Assembly: GCA_900540045.1 (NCBI GenBank)
Contig: UQEF01000054.1
Location: 1-20,146 of the forward strand
Reading direction: 5' to 3'
Source: an uncultured Eubacteriales bacterium
GTDB taxonomy: Bacteria > Bacillota > Clostridia > Christensenellales > Aristaeellaceae
DNA: 20,146 bases
Within the stretch, counting starts at the first letter, position 1. Each line of letters begins with the position of its first letter. The position numbers and the translations under genes are program-made. The notes under the pieces were generated by a model. The model made no database searches, was not told where the DNA came from, and saw nothing but the letters and a program-made list of their open reading frames with translations. Shown piece by piece: positions 7,325 to 13,971 of this stretch.

Positions 7325-7759
7325 TTACAGCCGCACCACGCCTTTTCGGATGATGATATTGCCATACAGGGCGGTTTCGCCGGTCTGTACCACCGCATAG
7401 GCCGCGCGTGCGCGGTCCATGAAGGCATCATGCTCCATTTTCTCCATGTGTGCGCCGGGCAGGTCGATGTCCGCCGCCCGCTGGAAACGCGCCCAGATGG
7501 GGGCGGTGTTGCCGGGGAACATGCCGTCGGGCACCTCCATCACGCACAGGGGAGCGTCCACAAAGTCATCCAGCGGGAACAGGGGCATCAGCGCCGCCAT
7601 GACCTCGGCGCCGCCGTGGCCGTCCATGCGCACGCAGCGCTTGCCGATGGAGGCGGCGGGAAAGTTGCCGTCGGCCAGCACCAGCTCGTCGCCGTGGCCC
7701 ATCTCGGCGATGATCTTGAGCAGTTCCGGGGTCAGAATGGGGGAAATCCCTTTGAGCAT
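7325..7759 (-). CDS. RbsD/FucU-family mutarotase at the end of the lsr operon
   Basis: RbsD/FucU proteins interconvert sugar anomers (ribose, fucose). This 144-residue member shows EMGHGDELVLADGNFPA near residue 19, with the conserved catalytic His of GHGD, and the C-terminal TGETALYGNIIIRKG with the conserved Glu, Tyr and Asn. It resembles FucU (about 140 residues) more than RbsD in the YGNIIIRKG ending. The ATG at 7759 has AGAGGGA 6 nt upstream; a longer frame to 7834 has no site. It follows lsrF by 138 nt, across a GC-rich hairpin (7784-7808), at the position where lsrG ends the E. coli operon. Because AI-2 precursors exist as interconverting cyclic and linear forms, a role in handling AI-2 or its phosphate is possible. 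That is inference. Confidence 0.85.
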   Translation of the reverse strand: MLKGISPILTPELLKIIAEMGHGDELVLADGNFPAASIGKRCVRMDGHGGAEVMAALMPLFPLDDFVDAPLCVMEVPDGMFPGNTAPIWARFQRAADIDLPGAHMEKMEHDAFMDRARAAYAVVQTGETALYGNIIIRKGVVRL

Positions 7760-7783
7760 AGCGTATCCCTCTTTTCCGGTTAT

Positions 7784-7808
7784 GCGCCGGGGCGGACGGC
7801 CCCGGCGC
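7784..7808 (-). promoter_or_regulatory. GC-rich hairpin in the lsrF-fucU gap
   Basis: A perfect 10-bp inverted repeat (GCGCCGGGGC at 7784-7793, GCCCCGGCGC at 7799-7808) surrounds a 5-nt loop. No T-tract follows on the minus strand, so it is probably not a full terminator. It lies just upstream of the ribosome binding site of the mutarotase gene and could stabilise the upstream mRNA end or tune downstream expression. Confidence 0.5.
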
Positions 7809-7897
7809 GCGTCTTTGGAAAGGGGCTGCCCCATGCGGGGGAAGAAGGGATTCCCGCCGCCGGAGCAGCCCGCTGCGCGAAAAAAACCGCGCCCGAA

Positions 7898-8776
7898 TCA
7901 GTGGATCAGATCCTGATAGAACTCGTAGGCTTCCTTGTCGGTGTAGCCCTCGTGCACGATCTTGCGGATGGCCTGCGCCATTTCTACGCTGTGCTCGCTC
8001 TGGAAGATGTTGCGGCCCATGTCCAGACCGCGCGCGCCGCCCTGGATGCTGCGGTAGGCAAGCGTCAGCGCCTCATCCTCGGGCAGCTTCTTGCCGCCGG
8101 CAACCACGATGGGCACCGGGCAGGCCGCCACGATTTCCTCGAAGTTGTCGCAGTAGTAGGTCTTGACCAGCTGCACGCCCATCTCGGCCACGATGCGGGT
8201 GGCGAGCTTGAAGAAGCGGTCGGTGCGCTCCATGTCCTTGCCCACAGCCACCACGCCCAGCGTGGGGATGCTGTAGCGGAAGCCGGCGTTGATCACGCGG
8301 CTGAGGTTGTCGATGCTGGCGAGCTGCCCGTCCGCGCCGATGAAGGTCTGCACGGCCATGCAGTCGGCGTTCATGCGGATGGAGTCCTCGATATCCACGG
8401 CCACGACCTCATGGCTCAGGTCGTCATTGAGCATGCTGGAGCCGGAGGAGACGCGCAGGGCAATGGCCTTGCGGTTTTCCGGGGGGACGCAGGTGCGCAG
8501 CGCGCCGCGGGTGCCCATCAGGCAGTCCACATAGGGCATCAGCTTGGGAATGACCAGGTCCAGGCGCTCCAGGCCCGCGGTGGAGCCCATGAAGTAGCCG
8601 TGGTCAAAGGCGAACATCACGGTGTTGCCGCTCTTGGGGTCGAAGATGTTGCTCAGGTGCTTTTTCATGCCCCAGTCCAGGTTGTTGGCGCCCTTGACAT
8701 AAAAGCCGCCCTGGTTGGCGAACGCTTCGTTCACATGATAGTCCTTCGCAATCTTCAATCCGTCTTTATCAGCCAT
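7898..8776 (-). CDS. lsrF: 3-hydroxy-5-phosphonooxypentane-2,4-dione thiolase (LsrF)
   Basis: LsrF is a class I aldolase-fold enzyme that splits the AI-2 breakdown product 3-hydroxy-5-phosphonooxypentane-2,4-dione with CoA into dihydroxyacetone phosphate and acetyl-CoA. The 292-residue protein has the same length as E. coli LsrF and parallels it throughout: LDWGMKKHLSNIFDPKSGNT (33-52), FAFDHGYFMG, the Schiff-base Lys205 in LVKTYYCDNFEEIVAACP, VVAGGKKLPE and GLDMGRNIFQSEH near the end. GGAGG lies 9 nt before the ATG at 8776. It follows lsrB across a 144-bp gap holding a hairpin (8865-8896). The DeoC/FbaB relatives are less similar in these motifs, and the lsr context supports the call. Confidence 0.95.
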   Translation of the reverse strand: MADKDGLKIAKDYHVNEAFANQGGFYVKGANNLDWGMKKHLSNIFDPKSGNTVMFAFDHGYFMGSTAGLERLDLVIPKLMPYVDCLMGTRGALRTCVPPENRKAIALRVSSGSSMLNDDLSHEVVAVDIEDSIRMNADCMAVQTFIGADGQLASIDNLSRVINAGFRYSIPTLGVVAVGKDMERTDRFFKLATRIVAEMGVQLVKTYYCDNFEEIVAACPVPIVVAGGKKLPEDEALTLAYRSIQGGARGLDMGRNIFQSEHSVEMAQAIRKIVHEGYTDKEAYEFYQDLIH

Positions 8777-8864
8777 GTTTCAAAACCTCCTTCAATAAGT
8801 AACGGTGAGTCGGTCGCTCTGTGTGGACGCTGCGGGCAGCTGTCCGCCCGCCTGCGCCATGAAA

Positions 8865-8896
8865 GAGAGGAGAAGCGCCCGAAGGCGCCTCCTCTC
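8865..8896 (-). terminator. Hairpin between lsrB and lsrF (attenuator or mRNA stabiliser)
   Basis: The arms 8865-8879 and 8884-8896 form a 13-bp stem with a two-base bulge. On the minus strand the loop is TTCG, the very stable tetraloop type. Only TTTC follows, so termination would be partial. Placed right after the binding-protein gene, it could protect the upstream mRNA and lower expression of lsrF and fucU, a common arrangement behind ABC binding-protein genes. Confidence 0.55.
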
Positions 8897-8920
8897 CCTT
8901 GACTGACTGGAAAGGGACGA

Positions 8921-9988
8921 TCAGAACGGATAGTCCGCAACGTTCTCAGCGGTGAAGACAACGCGCTCGGGCAGCAGCACAACGCCGTTGTTCTCCGGAG
9001 CGGTCTCCTGGCCCTCGACCAGATCGCCGTTGGCAAGGATGGTCACATCGCCGATGCCGGGGATGCTCACCACGTCGCCCACCTTCACGGTGTTGCCGGC
9101 GGACACATAGGCGGCCAGGTAGCAGCCCATGGCGCCCTGGATGCCGCAGTCCCACAGACCCCAGCGGGTGCAGATATTGTTCTCCAGGTAGGTGGTCATG
9201 CCGGAGGGCGGGCAGAAGCCGGTAATGGTGATGTCATCAGCGGTCAGGCCCTTGTTCTGGGCGGCGCCGCACTGTCCGGGCAGAGCGGTGGAGTCGTTGC
9301 AGATGATGAGGTCGATGTCGGGATAGGCGTCAAGGATGGACTCGCCGACGGTCACGGACTGGGCGGGATCCTGATTGCTGTAGTAGGGCTCGTTCACGGC
9401 GACCCAGTTGGGGTAGTTCTCCTTGATGTACTCCTCGCCGGCCACGTACCAGGAGTTCTGGTCGGCCACGCTGGGGTTGGAGAAGTGCCACACATAGGTG
9501 ACTTCGCCGTCCACATCCACGCCGCGCTCGGTCAGGGACTCAACGGCCATGTCCACCAGCATGGGTCCAAGCACGTCCGCGGTGCCCTGGGAAACCATCA
9601 GCGCGCGGGCGTTGGGGGAAACGTCGGAGTCCCAGGTGCTGACATAGATGCCGGCGTCCTGCGCTTCCATCAGCTTCTCGTCCAGAGCGGTGGCGTCAAC
9701 GGCGGAGATGCAGATGGCGTCCACGCCCTTGTCGATGGCCTGCTGGATCAGCTCCAGCTGGGTGGTCACGGAAGCGTCGGGAGAGCCGATGTAGTCAACG
9801 GTCAGGCCCCACTCGGCGGCGTACTTCTGGGCGCCGTCGTTAGCAGCTTCGAAGAAAGAGTTGCCGGACACCTTCGGAATGAAGGCCACGGTCATGCCGT
9901 CCACGGGGCTCTTGCCTTCGGCAGCGGCCACGGAGACCAGCGTGAGCGCCATGCTCAGCACGAGGATCATCGCGAGGATCTTTTTCAT
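8921..9988 (-). CDS. lsrB: AI-2 ABC transporter substrate-binding protein (LsrB-type)
   Basis: LsrB captures AI-2 outside the membrane and delivers it to LsrACD. The 355-residue precursor has a signal peptide (MKK, hydrophobic run 4-20, then AAA-E) without a lipobox cysteine. Residues lining the AI-2 site in enterobacterial LsrB are recognisable: Lys39 in FIPKVSG, Asp120 in TWDSD, Asp176-Gln177 in VADQNSW, and Pro237 in ALPGQ. The sixth, Ala222 in Salmonella, aligns with Gln239 here. The ending GVVLLPERVVFTAENVADYPF is very close to E. coli LsrB. AGGAGG lies 9 nt before the ATG at 9988; the longer frame to 10042 has no site. A rhamnose- or ribose-type binding protein is the alternative, but linkage to lsrK, lsrF and lsrR argues for AI-2. 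Confidence 0.88.
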   Translation of the reverse strand: MKKILAMILVLSMALTLVSVAAAEGKSPVDGMTVAFIPKVSGNSFFEAANDGAQKYAAEWGLTVDYIGSPDASVTTQLELIQQAIDKGVDAICISAVDATALDEKLMEAQDAGIYVSTWDSDVSPNARALMVSQGTADVLGPMLVDMAVESLTERGVDVDGEVTYVWHFSNPSVADQNSWYVAGEEYIKENYPNWVAVNEPYYSNQDPAQSVTVGESILDAYPDIDLIICNDSTALPGQCGAAQNKGLTADDITITGFCPPSGMTTYLENNICTRWGLWDCGIQGAMGCYLAAYVSAGNTVKVGDVVSIPGIGDVTILANGDLVEGQETAPENNGVVLLPERVVFTAENVADYPF

Positions 9989-10054
9989 GGTTGGGTTCCT
10001 CCTGTTTTTTATTATCTCAAGGGGCGTCAAACAACGTCCCATGAAATGCGTCTG

Positions 10055-11089
10055 TTAGGAAGCGGCGGCGGACTTTCGCAGGGTGCGGACCGCCCTGGCG
10101 ATCATGCCCCGGCCGGCGATTTCGCGCCCCAGGACGACCAGCACCAGGACGATGCCGATGGGCAGATCCAGGTTCTGCGTGCTCACGTCGAAGCACAGGG
10201 GCAGGCCGTAGCGCAGGATGCAGATGATCAGCGAGGCCAGCACGGTGCCCAGGATGCTGCCCTTGCCGCCGGTATTGAGCGTGCCGCCCAGCACGACCGC
10301 CGTGATGATGGCCAGCGTGTAGCCGGAGCCGACGTTGTACTTGGCGGAGTTGACATTGGAGGTCAGGATCGTGCCGGCCAGCGCGGCGCTCACGGCGGAG
10401 AGCACATAGGTGCTCAGGATCACCAGGCGGGTGTTGATGCCGGAATATTCGGCGGCCTGCTGGTTGACGCCGATGAGGTAGAGGCGCTCGCCGTACTTGG
10501 TGCGGTGCAAAAGCCATATGCACAACACGATCAGCGCCAGATAGATCACGATCGGCATGGGCACGCCCAGCAGCTCGCCCTTGCCCAGAAAGCGGTAATC
10601 CACGAAAGCGCCGTCCTCCGCCTTGGACGGGAAGCCGCTGATGCCCTGATAGGCGGGGGTGGCGGACATGCCGGATACCAGCAGCGCCAGGCCAGAATAC
10701 AGGAAGCTGCCGCCCAGCGTGACCACCATGGGCTGCACGCCGCAATAGGCGATAAAGAAGCCGGACAATCCGCCGCACACCGCGGCGACGGCGATCGATA
10801 CGATCATCGCCGCCCAGATGTTCACGCCCAGATCGCTCCACAGATACCCCTGGACGATGCTGGTCAGGCCGATGATGGAGGCGGCCTGGATATCAATGCC
10901 GCCGGTGATCATCACCAGCGTGACAAACAGGGCGATGATGCAGACGCTGATGTAGTTGACGATGCTGTTCATGATGGACTGCGGACGCAGGAACTTGGGA
11001 TTCACCGCGCCAAAGACCACGAACTCCAGAACCAGAAACACCAGCAGGAACATTTCCCAGTGCTTGAAAATCTTTTTGACGGCCTTCAT
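10055..11089 (-). CDS. lsrD: AI-2 ABC transporter permease (LsrD-type)
   Basis: This is one of the two membrane subunits forming the AI-2 import channel. The 344-residue protein has multiple hydrophobic segments. It parallels E. coli LsrD at MFLLVFLVLEFVVFGAVNPK, LVMITGGIDIQAASIIGL, QPMVVTLGGSFLYSGLALLV, the GISGFP loop and AIITAVVLGGTLNTGGKGSI, the permease loop that contacts the ATPase. I choose the ATG at 11089, which makes an ATGA overlap with lsrC just as lsrC does with lsrA. A GTG at 11101 is in frame, but the upstream AAGGAGA abuts it with no spacer. lsrB follows after 66 nt. Ribose/rhamnose permeases share the fold; operon context gives the assignment. Confidence 0.9.
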   Translation of the reverse strand: MKAVKKIFKHWEMFLLVFLVLEFVVFGAVNPKFLRPQSIMNSIVNYISVCIIALFVTLVMITGGIDIQAASIIGLTSIVQGYLWSDLGVNIWAAMIVSIAVAAVCGGLSGFFIAYCGVQPMVVTLGGSFLYSGLALLVSGMSATPAYQGISGFPSKAEDGAFVDYRFLGKGELLGVPMPIVIYLALIVLCIWLLHRTKYGERLYLIGVNQQAAEYSGINTRLVILSTYVLSAVSAALAGTILTSNVNSAKYNVGSGYTLAIITAVVLGGTLNTGGKGSILGTVLASLIICILRYGLPLCFDVSTQNLDLPIGIVLVLVVLGREIAGRGMIARAVRTLRKSAAAS

Positions 11090-12105
11090 GCCTGATGACA
11101 CTCTCCTTCCGCAGCGGTTTCCGCCGTTCTGGACAGGAGGCGTTTTCTTCTGGCCATTTCGATGGAACGGCGCTGAGTCAGCGCGTCCACCACGACGATG
11201 ACGATCAGCATAATGCCGGTGATGGTGTTGTCATAGGTGGACGGCAGGCCGATAAAGACCAGCAGGCGGCTGATGGAGGACATGATGACCGCGCCGATGG
11301 CCGCGCCCACCATGTTGCCCAGACCGCCGGACAGCGAGATGCCGCCCAGCACGCAGGCCGCGATGGCGGTCATTTCGTAGCCGTTGCCCGCCACGGTCAT
11401 GACCTGGCCGTACTTGGAGGCGAACACGAAGCCGCCCAGACCGGCAAAGACGCCGCAGAGCACATAGGCCAGGAGCTTTGTGCCCGTGACGGAAATGCCG
11501 ACCAGGTTCGCGCCGCCCGCGTTGTCGCCGACGGCGATGAAGTACTTGCCCTTCCTGGTCTTGGTCAGCACGATATGGGCCACGGCGACCAGCAGGATCG
11601 CAATCGCATAATACAGGGTGATTTCGGCAAAGAGGGTGAGGTTTCCGTAGCTGGCCAGCGAGCCGCCGAAGTTTTCCACCGTGCGGCCGTCGGAGAGGAT
11701 GTAGATCATGCCGCGCACGACGCTGTTGGTGCCCAGCGTAAAGATCAGGGAGGGAACGCCGAAATAGGCGACGCCCACGCCGTTGACCAGGCCAATGACG
11801 GCGCCGGTGGCAACCACGGCCAGCAGCATGACCGCGATGCTGCCGTCCTGCTTGGCGATCAGGCCGGTCATGGCGGCGGACAGCCCCAGCGTGGAGCCGA
11901 TGGATACATCGATTTCACCGGTCATGATGACGAAGGCGATGCCGATGGCCAGGAGCGTATACATCGTGGCGGTGTTAAAGCAGCTGATGATGTTGGAATA
12001 GCTGAGGAACTCCGGCTCCGCGATGCCTGTGATCAGAAACAGCAGCAAAAGGAAAATCAGGCTGGACATCCACCTGGCTTTCAACAGGCTCTTGACTTTG
12101 TTCAT
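11086..12105 (-). CDS. lsrC: AI-2 ABC transporter permease (LsrC-type)
   Basis: This is the second permease of the AI-2 importer, 339 residues with many transmembrane stretches. Recognisable blocks are GIAFVIMTGEIDVSIGSTLGL (about residues 56-76), VPSLIFTLGTNSVVRGMIYI, and YEMTAIAACVLGGISLSGG, the cytoplasmic loop for the ATPase, which closely resembles the E. coli LsrC block MKAIAACVLGGISLLGG. The C-terminus is basic and cytoplasmic (RRKRLLSRTAE). Its start codon overlaps the lsrA stop by 4 nt, indicating translational coupling and fixing the start at 12105. Order lsrA-lsrC-lsrD-lsrB is the same as in E. coli. Confidence 0.9.
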   Translation of the reverse strand: MNKVKSLLKARWMSSLIFLLLLFLITGIAEPEFLSYSNIISCFNTATMYTLLAIGIAFVIMTGEIDVSIGSTLGLSAAMTGLIAKQDGSIAVMLLAVVATGAVIGLVNGVGVAYFGVPSLIFTLGTNSVVRGMIYILSDGRTVENFGGSLASYGNLTLFAEITLYYAIAILLVAVAHIVLTKTRKGKYFIAVGDNAGGANLVGISVTGTKLLAYVLCGVFAGLGGFVFASKYGQVMTVAGNGYEMTAIAACVLGGISLSGGLGNMVGAAIGAVIMSSISRLLVFIGLPSTYDNTITGIMLIVIVVVDALTQRRSIEMARRKRLLSRTAETAAEGECHQA

Positions 12106-13631
12106 TTGGCGACCACCCTTTCATGCCCGATTCCGAACGATGCGCTGGTCAGCGCATCCTGAGAGATTTCATCGTGGCTGAACTCGCCGTTGATCCGGCC
12201 CTGGAAGATGGTGATTGCGCGATCCGCCAGCTCCACGACCTCCTCGATGTCGGAGGAGACCATCAGCACAGCCACGCCTTCCTCCTTGAGCTGGCGGATG
12301 ATGCCGTACACGTCGCTGCGGGCGGCGGCGTCGATGCCGCGGGTGGGTTCGTCAAGGATGACGACCTTGGGACGGGTGGACAGGGCGCGGGAGATGACCA
12401 CCTTTTGCTGGTTGCCGCCCGACAGGCTGCCGATGAGGTCGTCCAGAGAGACGATCTTGGTGCGGAACTTGTCGGCATACTGCTGTGAGATTTCACGCTG
12501 ATGGCGGCGGTTCATGTCCACCTTGCCCATTTCGCGCGAGCCCAGCAGCGCCGAGGTGGTGTTGGAGGAGATGGAGCGGATCTTGAACAGGCCGTGATAG
12601 TGGCGGTCTTCGGGAACGAAGTTGATGCCTTCCTGCAGGATTTTCCTGGTGGAGAGGCCGGTGATGTCCCTGCCGTCCAGGGTGACGGTGCCGGCAAGCG
12701 TCTTGTCGCGGCCGAAGATCGTGCTGATCATCTCGGTGCGGCCGGCGCCCACCACGCCCGCGACCCCCAGGATCTCGCCGGGATAGAGATCGAAGCTGAT
12801 GTCGCTGAAGCCGTAGCCGGAGAAATTGCGTACCTGCAGGACGGGCCTGGTATTTTCATAATCCACGGGCTGATAGGCACGGTGGCCGGACTGGCTGACC
12901 TCGACATCCGTGGGCAGCAGGCCCTGAATGAGCATTTCCTTGGTGAAATCCTGCACCGGGCCGCTCAGGGTGATCAGACCGTCGCGCATGATGGCCACGT
13001 CGGTCGCGATCTCGAACACCTCCGTCAGGCGGTGGGTGATGTAGATCATGCTGATGCCCTTGCGCTTGAGGTCCTCGACCACCTTGAAGAGGGACTGCAC
13101 CTCGCTGAAGGTCAGCGCGCTGGTGGGCTCGTCCAGGATCAGAAGCCGCGCCTCGCGCATCATGCCGCGCAGGATCTCCACCAGCTGCTGCTCGGCAATG
13201 GACAGGGTGCTGGCCTTGCGCTGCAGGTTGAGCGAAAAGCCCAGCTCTTCCATGTGCTTCTGCAGGCGCTTTTTGAGCTCCGCCTCGTTTTCATGGAAGC
13301 CCATCAGCACGTTTTCCAGCACCGTCATGTTGGGAAACAGCATCGGCTCCTGAGGCACCAGATAGATGCCCTGCGCCAGAGAGGCGGAGGGCTTGCCCAG
13401 CTTGACGGGCTGGCCGGCCATGAAAATTTCGCCCTCGTCAAGATCATAGATGCCCATGATGATCTTCATCAGGGTGCTCTTGCCGGCGCCGTTGCCACCG
13501 ATGAGGGCGATGACTTCGCCTTTCTTGACATCCATATTGATGCCCTTGAGCACCACGTTGGAGCCGAAGGCCTTGGTGACCCCCCGGATCGACATCAGGA
13601 CGCCGGATCGTTCGTTCGCAGCTTCACTCAT
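12102..13631 (-). CDS. lsrA: AI-2 ABC transporter ATP-binding protein (LsrA-type)
   Basis: This duplicated sugar-type ABC ATPase of 509 residues energises AI-2 import through LsrCD. The first domain has Walker A GGNGAGKST (45-53), a variant signature LSIAEQQLVEI and Walker B LLILDEPTSAL. The second has the degenerate Walker A GVVGAGRTEM usual for this family, signature LSGGNQQKVVISRAL and Walker B VVILDEPTRGID. I start at the ATG at 13631 because GGAGGT lies 7 nt upstream; an upstream ATG at 13646 overlaps that site. It is first in the leftward operon and is driven by the promoter at 13692-13720. By sequence alone RbsA/RhaT-type proteins look similar; the assignment rests on neighbours. Confidence 0.9.
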   Translation of the reverse strand: MSEAANERSGVLMSIRGVTKAFGSNVVLKGINMDVKKGEVIALIGGNGAGKSTLMKIIMGIYDLDEGEIFMAGQPVKLGKPSASLAQGIYLVPQEPMLFPNMTVLENVLMGFHENEAELKKRLQKHMEELGFSLNLQRKASTLSIAEQQLVEILRGMMREARLLILDEPTSALTFSEVQSLFKVVEDLKRKGISMIYITHRLTEVFEIATDVAIMRDGLITLSGPVQDFTKEMLIQGLLPTDVEVSQSGHRAYQPVDYENTRPVLQVRNFSGYGFSDISFDLYPGEILGVAGVVGAGRTEMISTIFGRDKTLAGTVTLDGRDITGLSTRKILQEGINFVPEDRHYHGLFKIRSISSNTTSALLGSREMGKVDMNRRHQREISQQYADKFRTKIVSLDDLIGSLSGGNQQKVVISRALSTRPKVVILDEPTRGIDAAARSDVYGIIRQLKEEGVAVLMVSSDIEEVVELADRAITIFQGRINGEFSHDEISQDALTSASFGIGHERVVAK

Positions 13632-13652
13632 TCGTGGGACCTCCATACGGAA

Positions 13653-13668
13653 TTACAAATGTTTTTGC
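13653..13668 (-). promoter_or_regulatory. Candidate LsrR operator in the lsrA leader
   Basis: Read on the minus strand this is GCAAAAACATTTGTAA. It starts 23 nt past the -10 box of the lsrA promoter and nearly matches GCAAAAAACATTTGCAA on the lsrR side (13927-13943), one A fewer and one C/T change. Each copy is itself partly palindromic (GCAAA...TTTGC/T). A repressor bound here would block early transcription. Confidence 0.5.
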
Positions 13669-13691
13669 CACGTTGTTTTTGTTCTATTGCC

Positions 13692-13720
13692 ATGATACTA
13701 TGCTTTTTTTCATTTGTCAA
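13692..13720 (-). promoter_or_regulatory. Promoter of the lsrACDBF-fucU operon
   Basis: On the minus strand TTGACA (13720-13715), a 17-bp spacer and TATCAT (13697-13692) form a near-consensus sigma-A promoter. The start point would be near 13685, giving a leader of about 54 nt to lsrA that contains the candidate operator. Confidence 0.8.
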
Positions 13721-13872
13721 TGTTTCAACCAAAAAAACTTTGCCGGCATCCGCCGGGGCCACAGGGTTTATCCTTTTTTCCCACAACGGGAAAGCGTGAC
13801 TTGAGCCGTTTTTTCTGTTTGCAGGCGGGAAAAGGAAAAGGAGAAAAAAGCGCAAGTTTTTTGAAACTGTGA
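13721..13872. promoter_or_regulatory. Central part of the lsr divergent regulatory region
   Basis: This AT-richer stretch between the two lsr promoters holds no gene. TTGAAAC occurs next to each -35 box in mirrored orientation: inverted at 13722-13728 (one base from the lsrA -35) and direct at 13861-13867 (five bases before the lsrR -35). Poly-A/T runs at 13731-13738, 13771-13778, 13809-13815 and 13843-13849 may bend the DNA. I recognise no CcpA or other known site. Confidence 0.35.
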
Positions 13873-13901
13873 TTGACAATCATTCGGCAGGGTGCTATAC
13901 T
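13873..13901 (+). promoter_or_regulatory. Promoter of lsrR-lsrK-cupin
   Basis: TTGACA (13873-13878), a 17-bp spacer and TATACT (13896-13901) give an almost perfect sigma-A promoter. The predicted start near 13908 leaves a leader of about 64 nt to lsrR, containing the motif at 13927-13943. LsrR is therefore probably autoregulated. Confidence 0.82.
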
Positions 13902-13926
13902 AGGTGCATGGACAACATTTGTTTTC

Positions 13927-13943
13927 GCAAAAAACATTTGCAA
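13927..13943 (+). promoter_or_regulatory. Candidate LsrR operator in the lsrR leader
   Basis: GCAAAAAACATTTGCAA begins 25 nt past the lsrR -10 box, mirroring the copy at 13653-13668 on the other operon. A further ACAACATTTGT lies just upstream at 13912-13922. SorC/DeoR-like LsrR binds its divergent intergenic region in enterics, so this repeated motif is the natural candidate site. Confidence 0.5.
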
Positions 13944-13971
13944 GATGCAAAACGCGCCTGGGAGGGGCTCC

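Noticed and set aside
7259..8902. Long plus-strand open frame (547 codons) across the FucU and LsrF genes
   Set aside because: It is the antisense shadow of lsrF and the mutarotase in GC-rich DNA: His/Ala/Gly/Gln-rich with no motifs, and it crosses the terminator at 7273-7310.
8921..13631. Ribose or rhamnose ABC importer as an alternative identity for the transporter
   Set aside because: The fold family is shared, but the neighbours are a full-length LsrK, LsrF and LsrR rather than pentose or rhamnose enzymes, and the LsrB C-terminus and binding residues fit AI-2 proteins.
9485..13799. Long plus-strand open frames (9485-11095, 11095-12162, 12501-13799)
   Set aside because: They mirror lsrB, lsrD, lsrC and lsrA, whose proteins are clearly recognisable on the minus strand. 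The composition is extreme in His, Gln and Asp.
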